DNA of 64,000 bases from Neoceratodus forsteri (GCA_016271365.2 CM028130.1:468815501-468879500); one strand, 5' to 3'; counted from the stretch's first letter, positions 44,722 through 57,110 are shown. Notes: a model not told the origin generated them from the sequence alone. Made by a program: numbers and translations.

Positions 44722-45033
44722 CACAGGAGAAAGTAAAAGTGTCTGTTTGTATGACTCACTTCCTTCCTGCCTAGCTAAACAGCATGTGACTTACAGTACT
44801 GTAAGCCATGTGATGTGGGGAGCTGCAAAATCTGAAACACCAAGTGGATCACTTAGAACATAATGAGGAATGCAAAGTCCATTAAAAACAGTGACTTTGC
44901 CTTCTTCTCATTGCCATTCCACCCTGAATCAAGTGGTAATGATATCTGTATAGTGGAGTGACAATGCAGTGCCCACTTCACGTTCACTTCACGGTGGAAT
45001 TTAATTGCTGCATCTCTACCTGTGTATTACAAA

Positions 45034-45430
45034 TAGAGATGGGCGAAATGGGAAAGTTTAATTTCCATTAAATATTTTGTGAAATTTGCACATTTCGCAA
45101 AATATTTCACGATGTCAAAATGCGAAATTCCACTGGAAAAATGCAGAATTTCACCCCTGAGTTGTGGAATTTCACTGGCGAAATGCAGAATTTCACCACC
45201 CACAGGGAAATTCCACCATTTGTGGGTGAAATTCTGTATTTCGTGAGTGAAATTCTGTATTTCGCGGATGTAAGTCTGCATTTTGCACCCGCAAAATAGT
45301 AAGCAAAATGTGTAAATTTTGCTAAATATTTGGTGGGTGCGAAATGTAGGATTTCACCTGCAAAATATAGAATTTCACCAATGAAATATGGAATTTCACC
45401 CATGAATGGTGAATGCCTGTGGTTATGAAA
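45034..45430. mobile_element. hAT-like element end with TTTCRC-rich internal repeats
   Basis: It begins with TAGAGATGGGCGAA, identical over 14 nt to the left end at 41732 and in the same orientation, only 16 bp beyond the previous element. The interior is built of degenerate 20-25 bp units such as GAAATGCAGAATTTCACC. No matching right end is found before 45600, so it is truncated or its end has decayed. Confidence 0.55.
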
Positions 45431-45559
45431 TTCTGCATTACATCAGATTCAAAATTGCTTTTCACTGAATTGGTGACAATCCTTAAATCAGCTAATTATT
45501 GGTAATCCTAACCTTAATATTGTTAATAAACCTATATTGCCCTCCTTCTCGGTCATATT

Positions 45560-46648
45560 GTGTGCTTGTAAGTGCTCTGATTTCTTAGATGATGGGAAAT
45601 TGGTTCCCTTTACACTTTCAGACATGTTACAAAGTGCCAGATGACTGTAAATTTAAAGTTTGTGCAGACAAGGGCTGCTATCTCCTTTTTTATGAGAGAA
45701 ACTCCTTTTTATACCCCCCAGTCTTGAAATATCTGCAGTCTTACAGGTTGCAGATCAACCACATTCTGTATCCATGGAATATTAATATTTACAAGCCCTT
45801 GACCCTTTACTGCCCTCAGGTGTTTGCTATTATTGGATCCAAGAGCTGGCACTGCCTGAAACTACAGAGACTTGGAGGAAACTCTGGCAGAATAATTATA
45901 AATTTATTAAGCAAGACAGACTCCGATTAGTGCAGTTTAACATCATGCATAATTTATACTTTACTCCATTTAAACTTTTAAGCTTGGCAGGATTCCCACC
46001 CCAAGTTGTCAAGGTGGAGAAGCCCTGGGTACCCTTTGCCATATGTTATGAACCTGTTCAAAAGTACAGGCCTTCTGGTGCTCTATCCAAAGAACACTGG
46101 ATCTGTTACTAGGCTTGAATGCCCTATTTACTCCGGAAGCTTGTTTACTTAATCTTTTTCCCTATGGCACCTCTAGAATTAGGAAGGCCCATCTGTCTCT
46201 GACTGTCTCAACGGCCAAGCTGATAACCAGGAGACATTGGAATGCTGAAGTGTTGCCCTCAGTGTCAGAATGATACAGAGAAGCACTTCTGGCTCTGCAG
46301 TTAGAGAAACATATTGCATCCATACAAAATTAGACTATATCCTTTCTGGGCATACGGGGTCCTCTTGAAACCTTGTTGTCTATATAGAAACCTAAGCTCC
46401 TCCTATATACTCCCTTGGGGTCTGATAGTTCTGGTTTCCCCTTGCAGCAAATAACACTTGGCAAGGGTGGGTTTAGGTGGGAGTGGATGGTGGTAGTACT
46501 ATAATATGTAAACTCTGTGATGTTCTTGCTGGTGTCAGCTGATACAACAATGTAATTGGTAATTTACAATTTGGATGATCTGAATCACATTATTTTTTTG
46601 TATCTTCTGACTGATTAAAACCTAATAAAGTAAAGTGAATAAAAAAAA
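45560..46648 (+). mobile_element. L1-Tx1 LINE 3' end with A-tail
   Basis: Broken plus-strand frames give the C-terminal region of a Tx1/L1-type ORF2. A pre-terminal YLQSYRLQINHI block (about 45730-45770) is followed by ETWRKLWQNNYKFIKQDRLR and IMHNLYFTPFKLLSLAG (45865-45995). The terminal KAHLSLTVSTAKLITRRHWN block (about 46180-46245) follows. The 3' UTR ends with AATAAAGT and an A8-9 tail at 46639-46647. Strong 5' truncation is typical. It may be the same family as the 5' half at 3.8-6.2 kb but is a separate insertion. Confidence 0.65.
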
Positions 46649-47190
46649 AGATGGCAAGGTCTTCAGTGGGGTTAAAGGATGGTGCTGCACATACTGAAGG
46701 TAAACAATCTATATCTGTAGCAGCATGTTCAGGAGTGGCAGGTAGTAATATAGTAGTAGGCAGCAGTGGCAGCATTAGTATTACAAAGTTTTTTTTCTGC
46801 TATGGCTATGGAATCCATAGTGGTTGGGGCCAGGGAGGAAGCAACAGGAGGAGCAATACATGAGGTGGCAAAATGAGAGGAATGGTTTGGGAGGAGGGTG
46901 AGGTGTTACTGTGGCAGCTGTTGATGTGGACACTGACCCTCTGATGCAAGAACCATGTAATGCTGATGAGCATGTCTCTGTAAAAACTGCGGAGGAGCAT
47001 GAATTGGTGGATGCAGATAAGCAATCAGAAATTTAACAATATCTGGTCAGAACTGATATGGCTGTGGAAATCTATTAGGACTATAAAGGTGCTGAAAAAA
47101 GAATATGTGGCACTCTCACTACACCGGAGTCAACCTGCCACCTACTGAAGGATGTAGGATAGCTGAAAGAGCTACAGCAAGAGGAGGTGG
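46649..47190. other. Unassigned sequence
   Basis: An open-looking plus frame at 46651-46863 and another near 46890-47035 have compositions like a degraded ORF1 or Gag N-terminus, but no motif supports a name. Confidence 0.25.
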
Positions 47191-47194
47191 GGAT

Positions 47195-47368
47195 GTGACC
47201 GATGTCTGTATAAGACACTCATGAGACTGCACCTTGATTACTGTATCCAGTTCTGAAGGTCCCATCTGAGTAAACAATACAGACAAGGTGGAGGTGGTAC
47301 AGTGGATGGCAACTACAATAGCACAGGGCATATGGGATAAGACCTATGAGGAAAGATTAACCAAGTCG
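47195..47368 (+). mobile_element. Short CR1 RT C-terminal relic
   Basis: Plus-strand text LYKTLMRLHLDYCIQF (47205-47252), then a decayed RSHLSK..D.VEVVQ and W.KTYEERLT near 47340, corresponds to the CR1 block between RT thumb and C-terminus. Less than 200 bp survives. Confidence 0.65.
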
Positions 47369-48449
47369 ATATTTAAAATATTTATTTCATTTGGGTAAAG
47401 CATTTAAACCATTTTAAATATAAACTTTTTGCAAGGTATGCCAGTTGAGATTCAGTATATGCTATATTGAATCTCAACTGGCTTTTCCTGTAAAATATCA
47501 CTTACAGTGGGGTCATGCTTATACCCATTATTTCTAATGAATTTGCACAATGCAGATCTGCTGAGAGGCAGTTTCAATGTGATCTTCCTATGTATTTTCC
47601 TAGAATATGCCTGCTGATTTGTATATATTGTATTTAACCTGTATAGTTCACAGAAGACATGACATCTTATTTTCAGTGGGGCTCTATATCTACACAATAT
47701 GATGCTGCATTGCGTAAAATTGGAACATGTTGAAAACAATATTTCACATCTGGACTAGGCTACCCTCGATAAATACATTATAAAAATGGTAAATTCAAGA
47801 CCCCTCTGAAAATAAAATATTGGATCTAATCTGGGACATCCTAGTAAATACAGTGCAAAATGTATAAAATGAACATCCCTATGAGGATGAAATGAAGCAT
47901 TTCCCCTATGCTATCCAGGATGCAAAATGTAGGATAAGAAAGATTTAAAGGAAATCTACTGTAAACTGAATTTCACTGTGCTCCACATAACCAAGACTGA
48001 TATAAACAAACAGTTCCTTTATTGTTTTATAACATATTAGATTGCAGCATTTTGTTTTCAAATGTGGCCATGAGGATGGTGTGTACAGTGTGTGTGTGTG
48101 TGTGTGTTTGCAGTGTGTGCATGTGTGTGTGTTTGTTGTATATAATAAAATATGTCCGAGACAATGTTTATCAGATAGTGTCTTAAGAGGTTAAAAAAGC
48201 ATTGAATGTCAACTGGCAAATCCTGTAAAATGTCACTTACAGTGTGGTTATGCTTTTACCCATTATTTCTAATGATATTGCACAATGGAGATCTGCTGAG
48301 ATGCAGTTTCAGTTCAGTCTTCCTTTTACATACTTTTACGTGTTTTCGTAGAACATGCTTGCTAATTGCTATATACTGTATTTAGCCTGGATAGTCCACA
48401 GAAGATGTGGCATCTTATTTTCAGTGGGGCTCTATATCTACACAATATT

Positions 48450-48997
48450 ATCAAACCAAATCAATCAAATCAGGCTTTATTTATCACAAGCTTTTTGGAA
48501 AAAAAGCACACTACAATGTAAAACAGCAATAAACAATCCATGTAAAACAGCAAGTTTATATTACAATAAAATTTAGTCAAAGATGGCTGAAACACAGCCA
48601 GCTAAAACTCGTCCCTGAAGGCCAAATTAAATAAATAGGTCTTCAGGAGGGACTGTAAAGGTCTCGGCTAACAGGCACTCTGTAGTTCGATGAGATACAT
48701 AATTCCACAGGGTTGGGGCAGCTAAAGAAAACTCTCTAGCACCCAAAGTTTGGAGATGAACCCTGGGAACCTCTAGCAATCCCTCATTAGTGGAATGGAG
48801 TGAAAGGAGGGCAGTAGGGCCAAAGGAGGTCTTGCAAGTAGCCCAGTCCCTGTCCATGTAAGGCCTTATAGGTCAGCAATGCAACCTTGAAGATAATCCT
48901 CCATCACACAGGCAGCCAGTGCAGTTTGCGAAGCAAATGAGTGATATGGCTAGATCTCAACAAACCTGTCAACAACCTGGCTGCAGCATTCTGCACT
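48450..48997 (-). mobile_element. L2-type LINE 3' end, copy 3
   Basis: The minus strand encodes DRDWATCKTSFGPTALLSLH, LEVPRVHLQTLGAREFSLAA and PTLWNYV (48857-48700), the terminal L2 ORF2 block. The 3' UTR reaches an AATCAAATCAGGCTTTATTTATC region near 48460. It is the same family and orientation as the copies at 8942 and 18119. Confidence 0.8.
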
Positions 48998-50122
48998 TGC
49001 TACAGTATTTAAAGGAAATCACATTGCATCTAATCTGGGACATCCTGAGTAAATACAATACAAAAATGTGTAAAATGAAGATCCTTATAAGAATGAGATG
49101 TAGCATCCCCCTGCACTATCCAGGATACAATGTATAGGATAAGAAATACAGTATTTAAAGGAAATCTATTGTGAACTGAACTTCACTGTGCTCCACATAA
49201 CAAAGGCTGACTTAAACAAACAGTTTATTTATTGTTTTATAATATACTAGATTGCAGTATTTATTTCAAATGTTGCGGCCATGAGGCTAGTCTGTACAGC
49301 GTGTAAGTATGTGTGTGTGTGTGTTTTTGCTGTATATAATAAACTATGTCTGAGACAGTGCTTATCACATAGTGTCTTAAGAGGTTAAAAAAAGCATTGA
49401 ATCTTAACTGGCAAATCCTGTAAAATGTCACTTACAGTGTGGTCACACTTTATCCATTATTTCTAAAGAATTTGCACAATGCAGATATGCTGAGAGGCAG
49501 TTTCATTGCAGTCTTCCTTTTACACAGTTTTACAATGTGTTTTCCTAGAATATGCTTGTTGATTGCTATATACTGTATTTAGTCTGGATAGTTCACAGAA
49601 GATGTGACATCTTATTTTCAGTGGGGCTCTACATCTACACAATATTATGATGCATTGCGTAAAATTGGAACATACTAAAAACAATATTTTACATCTGGAC
49701 TAGACTACCCTGAATAAATACATTATAAAAATGGTAAAATCATGACCCCACTGAAAACAAGATATTGCATCTAATCTGGGACATCCTGAGTAAATACAAT
49801 ACAAAAATGTGTAAAATTAAGATCAATACAAGAATGAGATGTAGCATCTCCCCTGCGCTATCCAGGATTCAATGTATAGGATAAGACATACAGTATTTAA
49901 AGGAAATCTACTGAAAACTGAACTTCACTATGTTCCACATAACCAAAGCTGACATAAATATCTTATTTCATAACCAAAGCTGACATAAACAATTTCTTGA
50001 TTATTTTATGATATATTGGATTGCAGTATTTATTTTGAACGTTGTGGCCATAAGGATTGTGTGTGCATGCGTGCATACATGCGTATGTGCATGTGTGTGT
50101 GTTTGCTGTATATAGTAAACTA

Positions 50123-50525
50123 AGGCCCTGTCTACACTACACCGCGCTGGGCCTTTAACGGATGCAATCTGTTATGGTCAGGGAGCAGTGCAGTGCGTCT
50201 ACACCATGGCGGTGTCTGTTACGGGACCGGCACTGCCAGTCCACACTTCAGGACACGGGTGACCGTTACAGTGGTGCCCGATCCCACAATGCAGCTCGCG
50301 CTGCGCTTCGGGCCCTGCAGAGGACTGTTACCACCCATCCACACTACTGCCAGCAATGTTACCAAGGCAGAACCAGTTTCATAACCATTATTGAAACCAC
50401 ATCATATGTGGTTTCAACAACGGTTACGAAAATGCCTTCTGTAATGCTACAGGTGTAAACACAAACCGTTGCGGTAACGGTTTGGGCACTCTGTAACGTT
50501 ACGGAGGCATAGTGTGTACAGGGCC
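50123..50525. mobile_element. TIR element with GGCCCTGTCTACACTA ends and TA target
   Basis: A 403-bp GC- and CpG-rich insertion. The left end is AGGCCCTGTCTACACTAC; the right end complement is AGGCCCTGTACACACTATG. Paralogous units read ATAATAAACTATGTCTGAG with no insertion, giving the empty site directly and implying a TA duplication. No coding capacity; the TA target suggests mobilisation by a Tc1/mariner-type transposase, by inference only. Confidence 0.75.
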
Positions 50526-50560
50526 TATGTCTGAGACAGTGCTTATCAGATAGTGTCTTA

Positions 50561-51620
50561 AGAGTTTAAAACATAGTGTAAATCTCGGACATTCCTTGCT
50601 GAGAATGGGTGACATTTATGAGGTATACATCTTTCTGGAAAGATAATACCTGTCCAACTTAAGCAAGTAGCAAGAAAATGCTTAAATGTTAAGTATTGAA
50701 ATGTGCAAGTTGTTGCATTTCTAAAGGGGTAACAAATTCTCCATTTTAATAGGCAACCAATATTTAAGAAGCTGTTTTAGTTTCTTAATGGCCATCTGAT
50801 AAGCAGTTGTGAGTTCTGTCTACAACATTGGAAACAGAAAGAAGGATTATTTAACTGTTATGGTGATTTGCAGAATAGAAGACTGAAAACTCCTAAAAGA
50901 TGTGTTCCATGGAAACACCTTTTTTCAAGGGAGAGCAGAATGGCTGTAGACCCCACCCACAGCCATAAAATGAAAGTGATGAGGGTTAAGAAGAGGATGA
51001 TACAGATGAGGAGGAAAAATATGAGTGGTACCAGCGATGATGGCAAAGATCACCTGTGGGAACCAAAAACTAAAAAGCGGAGGGTTGCTGGATCAGATGA
51101 TGGGAAGGGTCCAGTTCAGAGACTTGCAGTGTCTAAGACCAGGGCCCCTATTTTTCTGCGGCACAGTGGGACCAAGTTTTGCAGCAAAACTACCATTTGC
51201 CACAGAACTTCGGCAGTGGTGGTTTGTAATTTCTGAGGAAGTTCTGCAGCACTAACAAACTACCACATCACAGTGACAGCTTGTCATCCAGACTTCACTT
51301 TCATGGTAGTTTTTATAGCAATCAGGATGGTGGAAAGCACAGTAACACTAGTTCAAAAAATAACACACTTACAAAAATAATTTTATGCCTAAAAAAGCAA
51401 AACAAATATCTCCCTTAAGGTCCTAGCCTGTTGCACAAATGACATATGCAGAGGGGATATTATGTGATAAATAAGGTATTTCTATATGCATGCTATCTAT
51501 CCCACCAATGAGGTTTCCACTATCTATCACTTGTATATCTGTATGTGCTTTCTACATCAATCATGAGGTTCCCACTGTGTATCACTTATATATTTATATG
51601 CAATCTGTAACATACATACA
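50561..51620. other. Unassigned sequence
   Basis: No recognised gene. The frame at 50868-51236 is Lys/Arg/Met rich without a domain. Confidence 0.3.
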
Positions 51621-51621
51621 A

Positions 51622-51655
<34 letters not shown>

Positions 51656-51671
51656 AGAGAGACAGAGATAC

Positions 51672-51738
<67 letters not shown>
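51622..51738. repeat. Compound (GT)n-(GT)n-(TA)n microsatellite
   Basis: GT runs at about 51624-51653 and 51677-51704, then TA repeats 51705-51731 and a T run. The window's frames through here are artefacts of the repeat. Confidence 0.95.
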
Positions 51739-51741
<3 letters not shown>

Positions 51742-54700
51742 TTTCCATGAACTTGCATCCTCATTCAAACAGGTCCCAATAGAAATAGAATAGAGGAGTT
51801 ATTGCAAAACTCATTTTTGATGTCAACCTGCTTTCCCTGACACACTGCGTAACACCATCAGGCCATGACATGCATGTGAACCGATTGTGAGATAGGGCTC
51901 TCCAGACCAGCATAATGTGTCCACCATGTGACAGAACACTGCACCATACCTTCCCAGGCTTCAAGTAATGATGTGTTCCACCTATACTTGTGCTGCCCAG
52001 CCAGCTCCCAGAGCTAATCTCTGAACCTGAGTTGCCGGCACGGAAACACAGCATGCTACCCTCTGGCCCAACAGCTGTCCCTGCACACAGCATTTCTTCA
52101 TAACTTTTAGGTGATTCTATCAACCAATGACAATATGTAATCAGTAACCCTGGCAAAAATGCGTACAGTGCAATTATTTATTTAACAGGTCTACACATTA
52201 TCATATTCCACTTTTCTGGGCATAATTACTTTATTTTTCTTAAAAATGACAGGTAAATTCATTTTACCAGTTATTCATTTCAGATGGCATCTCTATACCT
52301 TAAAGGCACAAATAGGTTTGTACAAAGTGAGGTATGGATTTAACAGGTCTGTGCTATTGACAAGGTTTTGTTTAAGTTGGCCCTAGCGCAATAATTTAAG
52401 ACTGAAAATTGTATTAGGCTGTAGTGCAGGTTGAGCAAATATCACCATGCCTGATGTGCAGTGCCACAGTCTCTGGCAGTGGGAGCTGTGGTAGATAAAT
52501 GACTGTTCATTTCTGTTGCAGATTGCAGCTATTTCATTAGCTAATGTATGATGTTATAGCAATGATAACATCACATTCTGAGCATATAGGGGGTTTAGAA
52601 TATAAAAAGAGGGGAAGGGAACCAGATTTTATGGAAAAACAGAAATATTAATAAAAAATCAACAAGAAGAGTGATTTCATGGCACCGCTGAAGTTCTGCG
52701 TGTGGATTGCAAGTTCTCGTGAAATGAGTCCAGCTTTTGGCAGCCCTGCCTAAAGAAAAATGCAGCCTACACAACCAAGCATGTTTTAGCAATATGCAGA
52801 ATATCTGCCCAGTCATGCCACTGCATGCAAGCTGCTGAATGTAACTGCTGAAATGCTGACAACTGATTTTCCTCTATACTCCTTTGCCGAGAATGAGGGT
52901 TTTCAACAGTTTATGGCCTGTGTCTGTCCCAAATGGCAGATTCTAAATGTGAACGTAATTCTCATTGCATGCCATTACAGAACTGTGTGGGACAGTGTCA
53001 CATGCATTAATCCATGTTAACCCATCTACAAATGGGGGTTCCTAAAATGTCTTCCTGGGCTTGCTTAATGCCCACTGCCAGGCTGGTGTTCTGTGTCTAA
53101 ACAGTGTTGAATATGCCTCATGGAGAGTGCCCTGTTAGCCTCCGTGCCTGTCTCTTTAACAGCTATCTATTTCTTAGGATATAATTAATCTGGGTGGGGG
53201 GGTGAGTGTTTTCAGGCATGAGTCCCACCCGGGCTGTGGTACAGCTCCTTTATTCTGCCATTGCTATGTGCGCAGAGGAAACTCTTACAGGATCTGTGAT
53301 TGTTTGCTGATTATCTGCTTTAATAATTGTAATATAGTAGTTTGTTTAACTTGATTTCCTTTGCAGCATGAACTTTTTGCTGAGAGCCACCATTTTGGTT
53401 CTGGACTACCAGATTGGATCAATCCTAAAGGGTACCCTAAAATGGAGATTGTCTCCAAAGGTCTTGTGGGATTGAATTTCTGTAGGAATTGTAGTTTAGT
53501 GTTTGGCACCTAAATGGACCTGGAGGTGGGGCCCTTTCTGTGACAGACAGATGGATTAATCAACTTTTCTGTGACAGACAGATGGATTAATCAACCAACC
53601 ATTTGGATCACTGGGAAATCCAGAGCTGCCTGCAGCAGTCTATCAGTCAAGAGTTGGAGTTTGGAGAGTGAACAACATGAGCTATTCGAGCAGCTGCTCC
53701 TGTGTGGTAGGGTGGGGGATTCTGCAGGAAGGCTGTATCTGGCCTGCCTGCTACCATCTTCTAATGTGAAGAAGTTGTGCTAATAAATCAGACTGTAATC
53801 TGAATACCTTATTGAGACCTGAATCGAGAGAGAGAGAGAGAGAGAGAATTTCACCTGGGGGTGGACCAAAGACTTGATCCTGGAGTGATTGGACTGTCAG
53901 AAACCTGGAGAGAACCGCAGAGCGAATGGTTTGCACAGAGATCCTGCTTCATTGCAACCAGACTGTCATCCAAACTATGGTATCATGCTGTTTTGATTAT
54001 AAATGTGCTTAATGTGCTATGTAGGTCATGATTTGGTTCCCCACCATCGAATGTGTTATGCTAGCTGGAAGCTGTTCCAGCAGTTAAAAGGACTGAAATC
54101 CAAACTTTCCACCTCGTCTGGGCCTCACCATCTTGGCCTAGATTGCTGCCATGCCACAGGAACTCATCCAATGAAAAACCCGCCGATTTGGCTCCTGTCG
54201 ACACCATTGAACAGGCATCGACTAACATGGTCTGTCGTGGTGTGCCCTGCTTCCCCTGGCAAACCAGCATACCATCCTGAGGTCTTCACCTCTTCAATCC
54301 TGCCTCCTGGTCTGGTTAGAGTGAATAACCAGCAGGGTAGCTCCCTGTAACAAAGCTCAAATCATTATGTGTCATCTGAATTTATTGTTTGGGTATCATT
54401 ATGAACCGAGCCACCCAGCTCCGGAATACAAATATTGGGTTAAAGTGCATGTAGATTGTTTTCGGTATACTGCACGTTCAGTGACTTTTCGACAGCGAGG
54501 TCCCCTACAGTGACTACAGCACCATGTCACTCTAGGAAACCCACTGAAACCCAGCGCTGTCTGTTGGGGGTCCTGCACCCCCCAATCAGCTCTGATTCAG
54601 AGTTGAGAATCCTTAGTGGGGAGTGTGGGGTTGTTGCCCCCTGGTGTTGGGGCAAAGCCCTCAAGAAAACACTTTTCTGTCTGAAACTGGCAACTCACTA

Positions 54701-54899
54701 CAAAATGCTGTCGACCTGCTGGTTTCACTGTCTGGTCAGTCAACAAAATGTTTTTCGGCAACCAATCATGGATCCATTGTTTTTTCCTAAAGGCCCCAAC
54801 AATAGCTGCAACACCTGCCTACCAGGGTAGCCTGTACAACAACGACTGGGTATCCAGGATGTGTGACTGTGCCAGAGGGACTGTTAGTGCATGCATGCT
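51739..54899. other. Mostly unassigned; short tandem duplication and GA microsatellite
   Basis: No gene supported. A 31-bp phrase (TTTCTGTGACAGACAGATGG plus ATTAATCAAC) is duplicated head to tail at 53536-53596. A GA run lies at 53827-53848. AATAAA at 53783 next to the GA run could belong to an old LTR, but no partner copy is present. The 115- and 124-residue frames at 54003 and 54456 show no domain. Confidence 0.35.
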
Positions 54900-55367
54900 T
54901 AGCCTGATTAAATCAGATCTAAAATTAAATGCTAGATTACTGCCCTACCTTTGTTCATGACCCCTAAATAAATCAGATTCAATTCTTTCTGCATCCAACT
55001 TGGCTAGTGTGTACCTTTGTGGAGGGGGCACTGAATTGCCTCTGAATTCTATCGCAGGTCTTGTTTTACAGGGGGTCTCCAGGGCCATTGCAGTTGATCC
55101 CACCCTGGTGGTAAGTGTACCAAGTGTGGGTTCAATATTGTGTTCCTATGTCATATGTGATTGTTTATCTGCTGACCTGTGTAAGCCACTAGAGTGGTTA
55201 TAGGGGGGTATTAGTGTCCCAGAGGGCTATAACCATAGCAGCTATGCTATCCTTAAACCAACCATCTGGGTGGAGGCACCAGTTCACAGAGCTCAGGCCA
55301 TTCAACCTGTGCCTAGTCATGCAGGCAGGGTAGTAGTCCTTTGGACAGCACCACCTTAGGTGTTACA
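54900..55367 (+). repeat. Probable 3' part of a 5' LTR (Ty3/gypsy with PNMA-like gag)
   Basis: It ends in TGTTACA at 55367, three bases before a primer-binding-site-like sequence. AATAAA occurs at about 54967. The second LTR lies outside the window, so LTR length and start cannot be measured. The call rests on position only. Confidence 0.4.
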
Positions 55368-55370
55368 TCT

Positions 55371-55388
55371 TGGAGGCACCACTGGGAT
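55371..55388 (+). promoter_or_regulatory. Putative primer-binding site
   Basis: TGGAGGCACCACTGGGAT begins with the TGG expected of a tRNA 3' CCA complement. It lies three bases after the presumed LTR end and 66 bp before the gag ATG. The tRNA is not identified. Confidence 0.45.
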
Positions 55389-55436
55389 TATCACCCTCCC
55401 TTAGTGGCCAAAACCAAGAATTACAACTAAAATGTC

Positions 55437-57110
55437 ATGGCTACTCCTAAAGAAATGGCTGTGCATCAGTTGGTTGGATGGTGTATGGGGCATGAAACTG
55501 AAACCCAAAATGGCTTGTTGATACTTGATATACCCCTTGGCACTAGTAAAGACATTATAGAAGGGGTACATTCCAAAATTGAATGCTTGGGAAAAGTTGA
55601 AGTGGTGGGCCGACAAGTTGACTTGGCTGCCTAAACCTAATGGTGCTAGTGGAGCATAGCAACCCTATGGACAGTACTAAGGTGCCCAAAATGATTGCCA
55701 TTGATGGGTTCCCAGCCTCCTAGAGGGTAATAACTAAGGATAGTGAGGATACCTCAGTAAATGAGATCCACCTTTAACAGAAAGTTTTGAGGAACAGCTT
55801 GCCAAATTACTACTTGAAGGAGGATAAACCCTTGAGGACTTTACAGTTATTCATGCCACCTGGGAGTGTTCCATCCCTGATGCCCTCACCAACTCCAGTA
55901 CCTGCCCTTCTCCAGCTTCTGTTCCCATACCAGTACTGGCACTCCACCTGTGCCTGAAGTTAGTCACAACTCGTACTGCAGGCTTAGGATATTTTCAGGC
56001 ACTCTCCCCACCGCATAGGGGGATGATGATTGGGAGACTTGGATTGACTATGTTGGTCCCTTGGTACCCAAGTGGCAGTGTGTGGAGGCAAAGAAATAAA
56101 AAGGATCATGGAAAGTTTGAGGGTTCCGCTTTGGAAGCAATTAGGTTCCTGAGGTCCACAAATCCTGATGCTTCTGCTCAGAAGTATCTGTCTGCACTGG
56201 AAGGTGTCTTTGGTAGCGTTAAATCTGGAGAGACTTTGATGTGGCAATTCAAGGGCACTACACAGTGGAAAGAGGAATGTTTGTTGGTGTATGTTACTCA
56301 TTTGGAGAGGATTCTACAGAGAGCTTACCAAAAGGGTGAGGTATAAGCCAGCGAATTGAACCGTGTGAGATTGGATCACATACTGCAATATGCCAAATAT
56401 TCTAAATTGCAAATTATCCAGCTAAAGCTCCAAGACAGGAGATAATACCCCTGATTATTGCAATCTGATAAAAGAAATCAGGGTGGCTGAAGGTGAGGAA
56501 TGAGACTGGAATTCTTGTGCAGGCACAGCTAGAGTAGCCTCAGTGCCGGAAAGCCCCTCTGAATCAGAGACTGCTGTGGATACTCTGCCATGGGCTGAGC
56601 TACTTAGAGAGTTCAGAGAAGTGAAAGCAACCATCTTTCCAAAGGCCCCTTCCACAGAGACAGGCCAGAGCCCCTCTCAGAGCGTGTTTGCTATGGGGGT
56701 GGGGGTGCACACTCAGGCGTCCCATGGCAATTGCAGCTCAAAAACTGAAACAAATGAACTAACTGTTGCAATAAAAGAATTATTGAGATGTCTTCCACAG
56801 CCTTCAATGCTGCAAACAGAGGTCAAACCAAGATTTTCTGTTGTTAGTACTTCATTTCCAGCATCAAATGTGCACCCCTCCCAACCTCCTAGTTGTGAAT
56901 GGAGACCAGCTCCTAATATGATGTTGCAGCCACACCAGACCAAAGAAAATATATTTTGTCATAATTGTGGGAAGGGTGGGCATATGAAGATGGAATGCCG
57001 GTCTCCAAAGGATCTAGATAAAGTGGTATACTGATTCCAAGGGGAGCTCCAGAAAGCGAGACGATGGCTGAGGGGTGAAGAAAATGATTGCAATAGAGGT
57101 TCAGGGAATC
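55437..57110 (+). pseudogene. PNMA-like Gag of a Ty3/gypsy retrotransposon
   Basis: The ATG at 55437 opens a Gag resembling the vertebrate PNMA (paraneoplastic Ma) family. The N-terminal RRM-like part has NGLLILDIPLG and LGKVEVVGRQVDL (55500-55625), then LVEHSNPMDSTKVP (about 55645-55690). The capsid part has FSGTLP and DDWETWIDYV (about 56000-56055), SALEAIRFLRSTNPDASAQK and LSALEGVFGSVKSGE (56128-56235). A zinc knuckle CHNCGKGGHMKMEC follows at about 56957-57000. PNMA genes are known to be domesticated from this gypsy lineage. Here stops and frameshifts break the frame and LTR/PBS-like flanks are present, so it is a retrotransposon relic, not a host gene. It is cut off near 57110 by a LINE; protease text resumes at 63320. 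Confidence 0.8.

Larger units (their letters stand above)
41732..45018 (-). mobile_element. hAT-like DNA transposon, 3.3 kb, internally deleted
   Basis: Ends are inverted TAGAGATG: TAGAGATGGGCGAAGTGG on the left, TAGAGATGCAGCAATTAA reading in from the right. They are flanked by 8-bp repeats TCTGTGTA (41724-41731) and CCTGTGTA (45019-45026), 7 of 8 identical. An 8-bp duplication with TAGAGATGGGC-type ends fits hAT. Subterminal stretches are rich in GAAGTG/CACTTC. Inside are a ~0.22-kb tandem duplication, a CT microsatellite (44692-44715) and a minus-strand frame with a BED-like finger. The catalytic hAT domain is not recognisable. Confidence 0.75.
47395..50560. repeat. ~740-bp tandem repeat, three copies, carrying two insertions
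   Basis: Unit starts are marked by TTGAATSTCAACTGGC..ATCCTGTAAAAT at about 47463, 48203 and 49397. Each unit goes through CAGTGGGGCTCTAYATCTAC and TCTAATCTGGGACATCCT. It then reaches a GTGTGTGT tract and TGTCTGAGACAGTGCTTATC with AGTGTCTTAAGAG. Copy 2 holds an L2 fragment that replaced ~110 bp; copy 3 holds a 0.4-kb TIR element near its end. Two short extra partial copies lie at 49010-49140 and 49960. Class unknown; it may be a tandemly amplified transposon. Confidence 0.75.

Noticed and set aside
51490..51750. Plus-strand 86-residue frame
   Set aside because: It runs through GT and TA microsatellites.
55437..57034. Domesticated host PNMA gene
   Set aside because: Multiple stops and frameshifts, an adjacent LTR/PBS-like region and a downstream protease indicate a retrotransposon relic.
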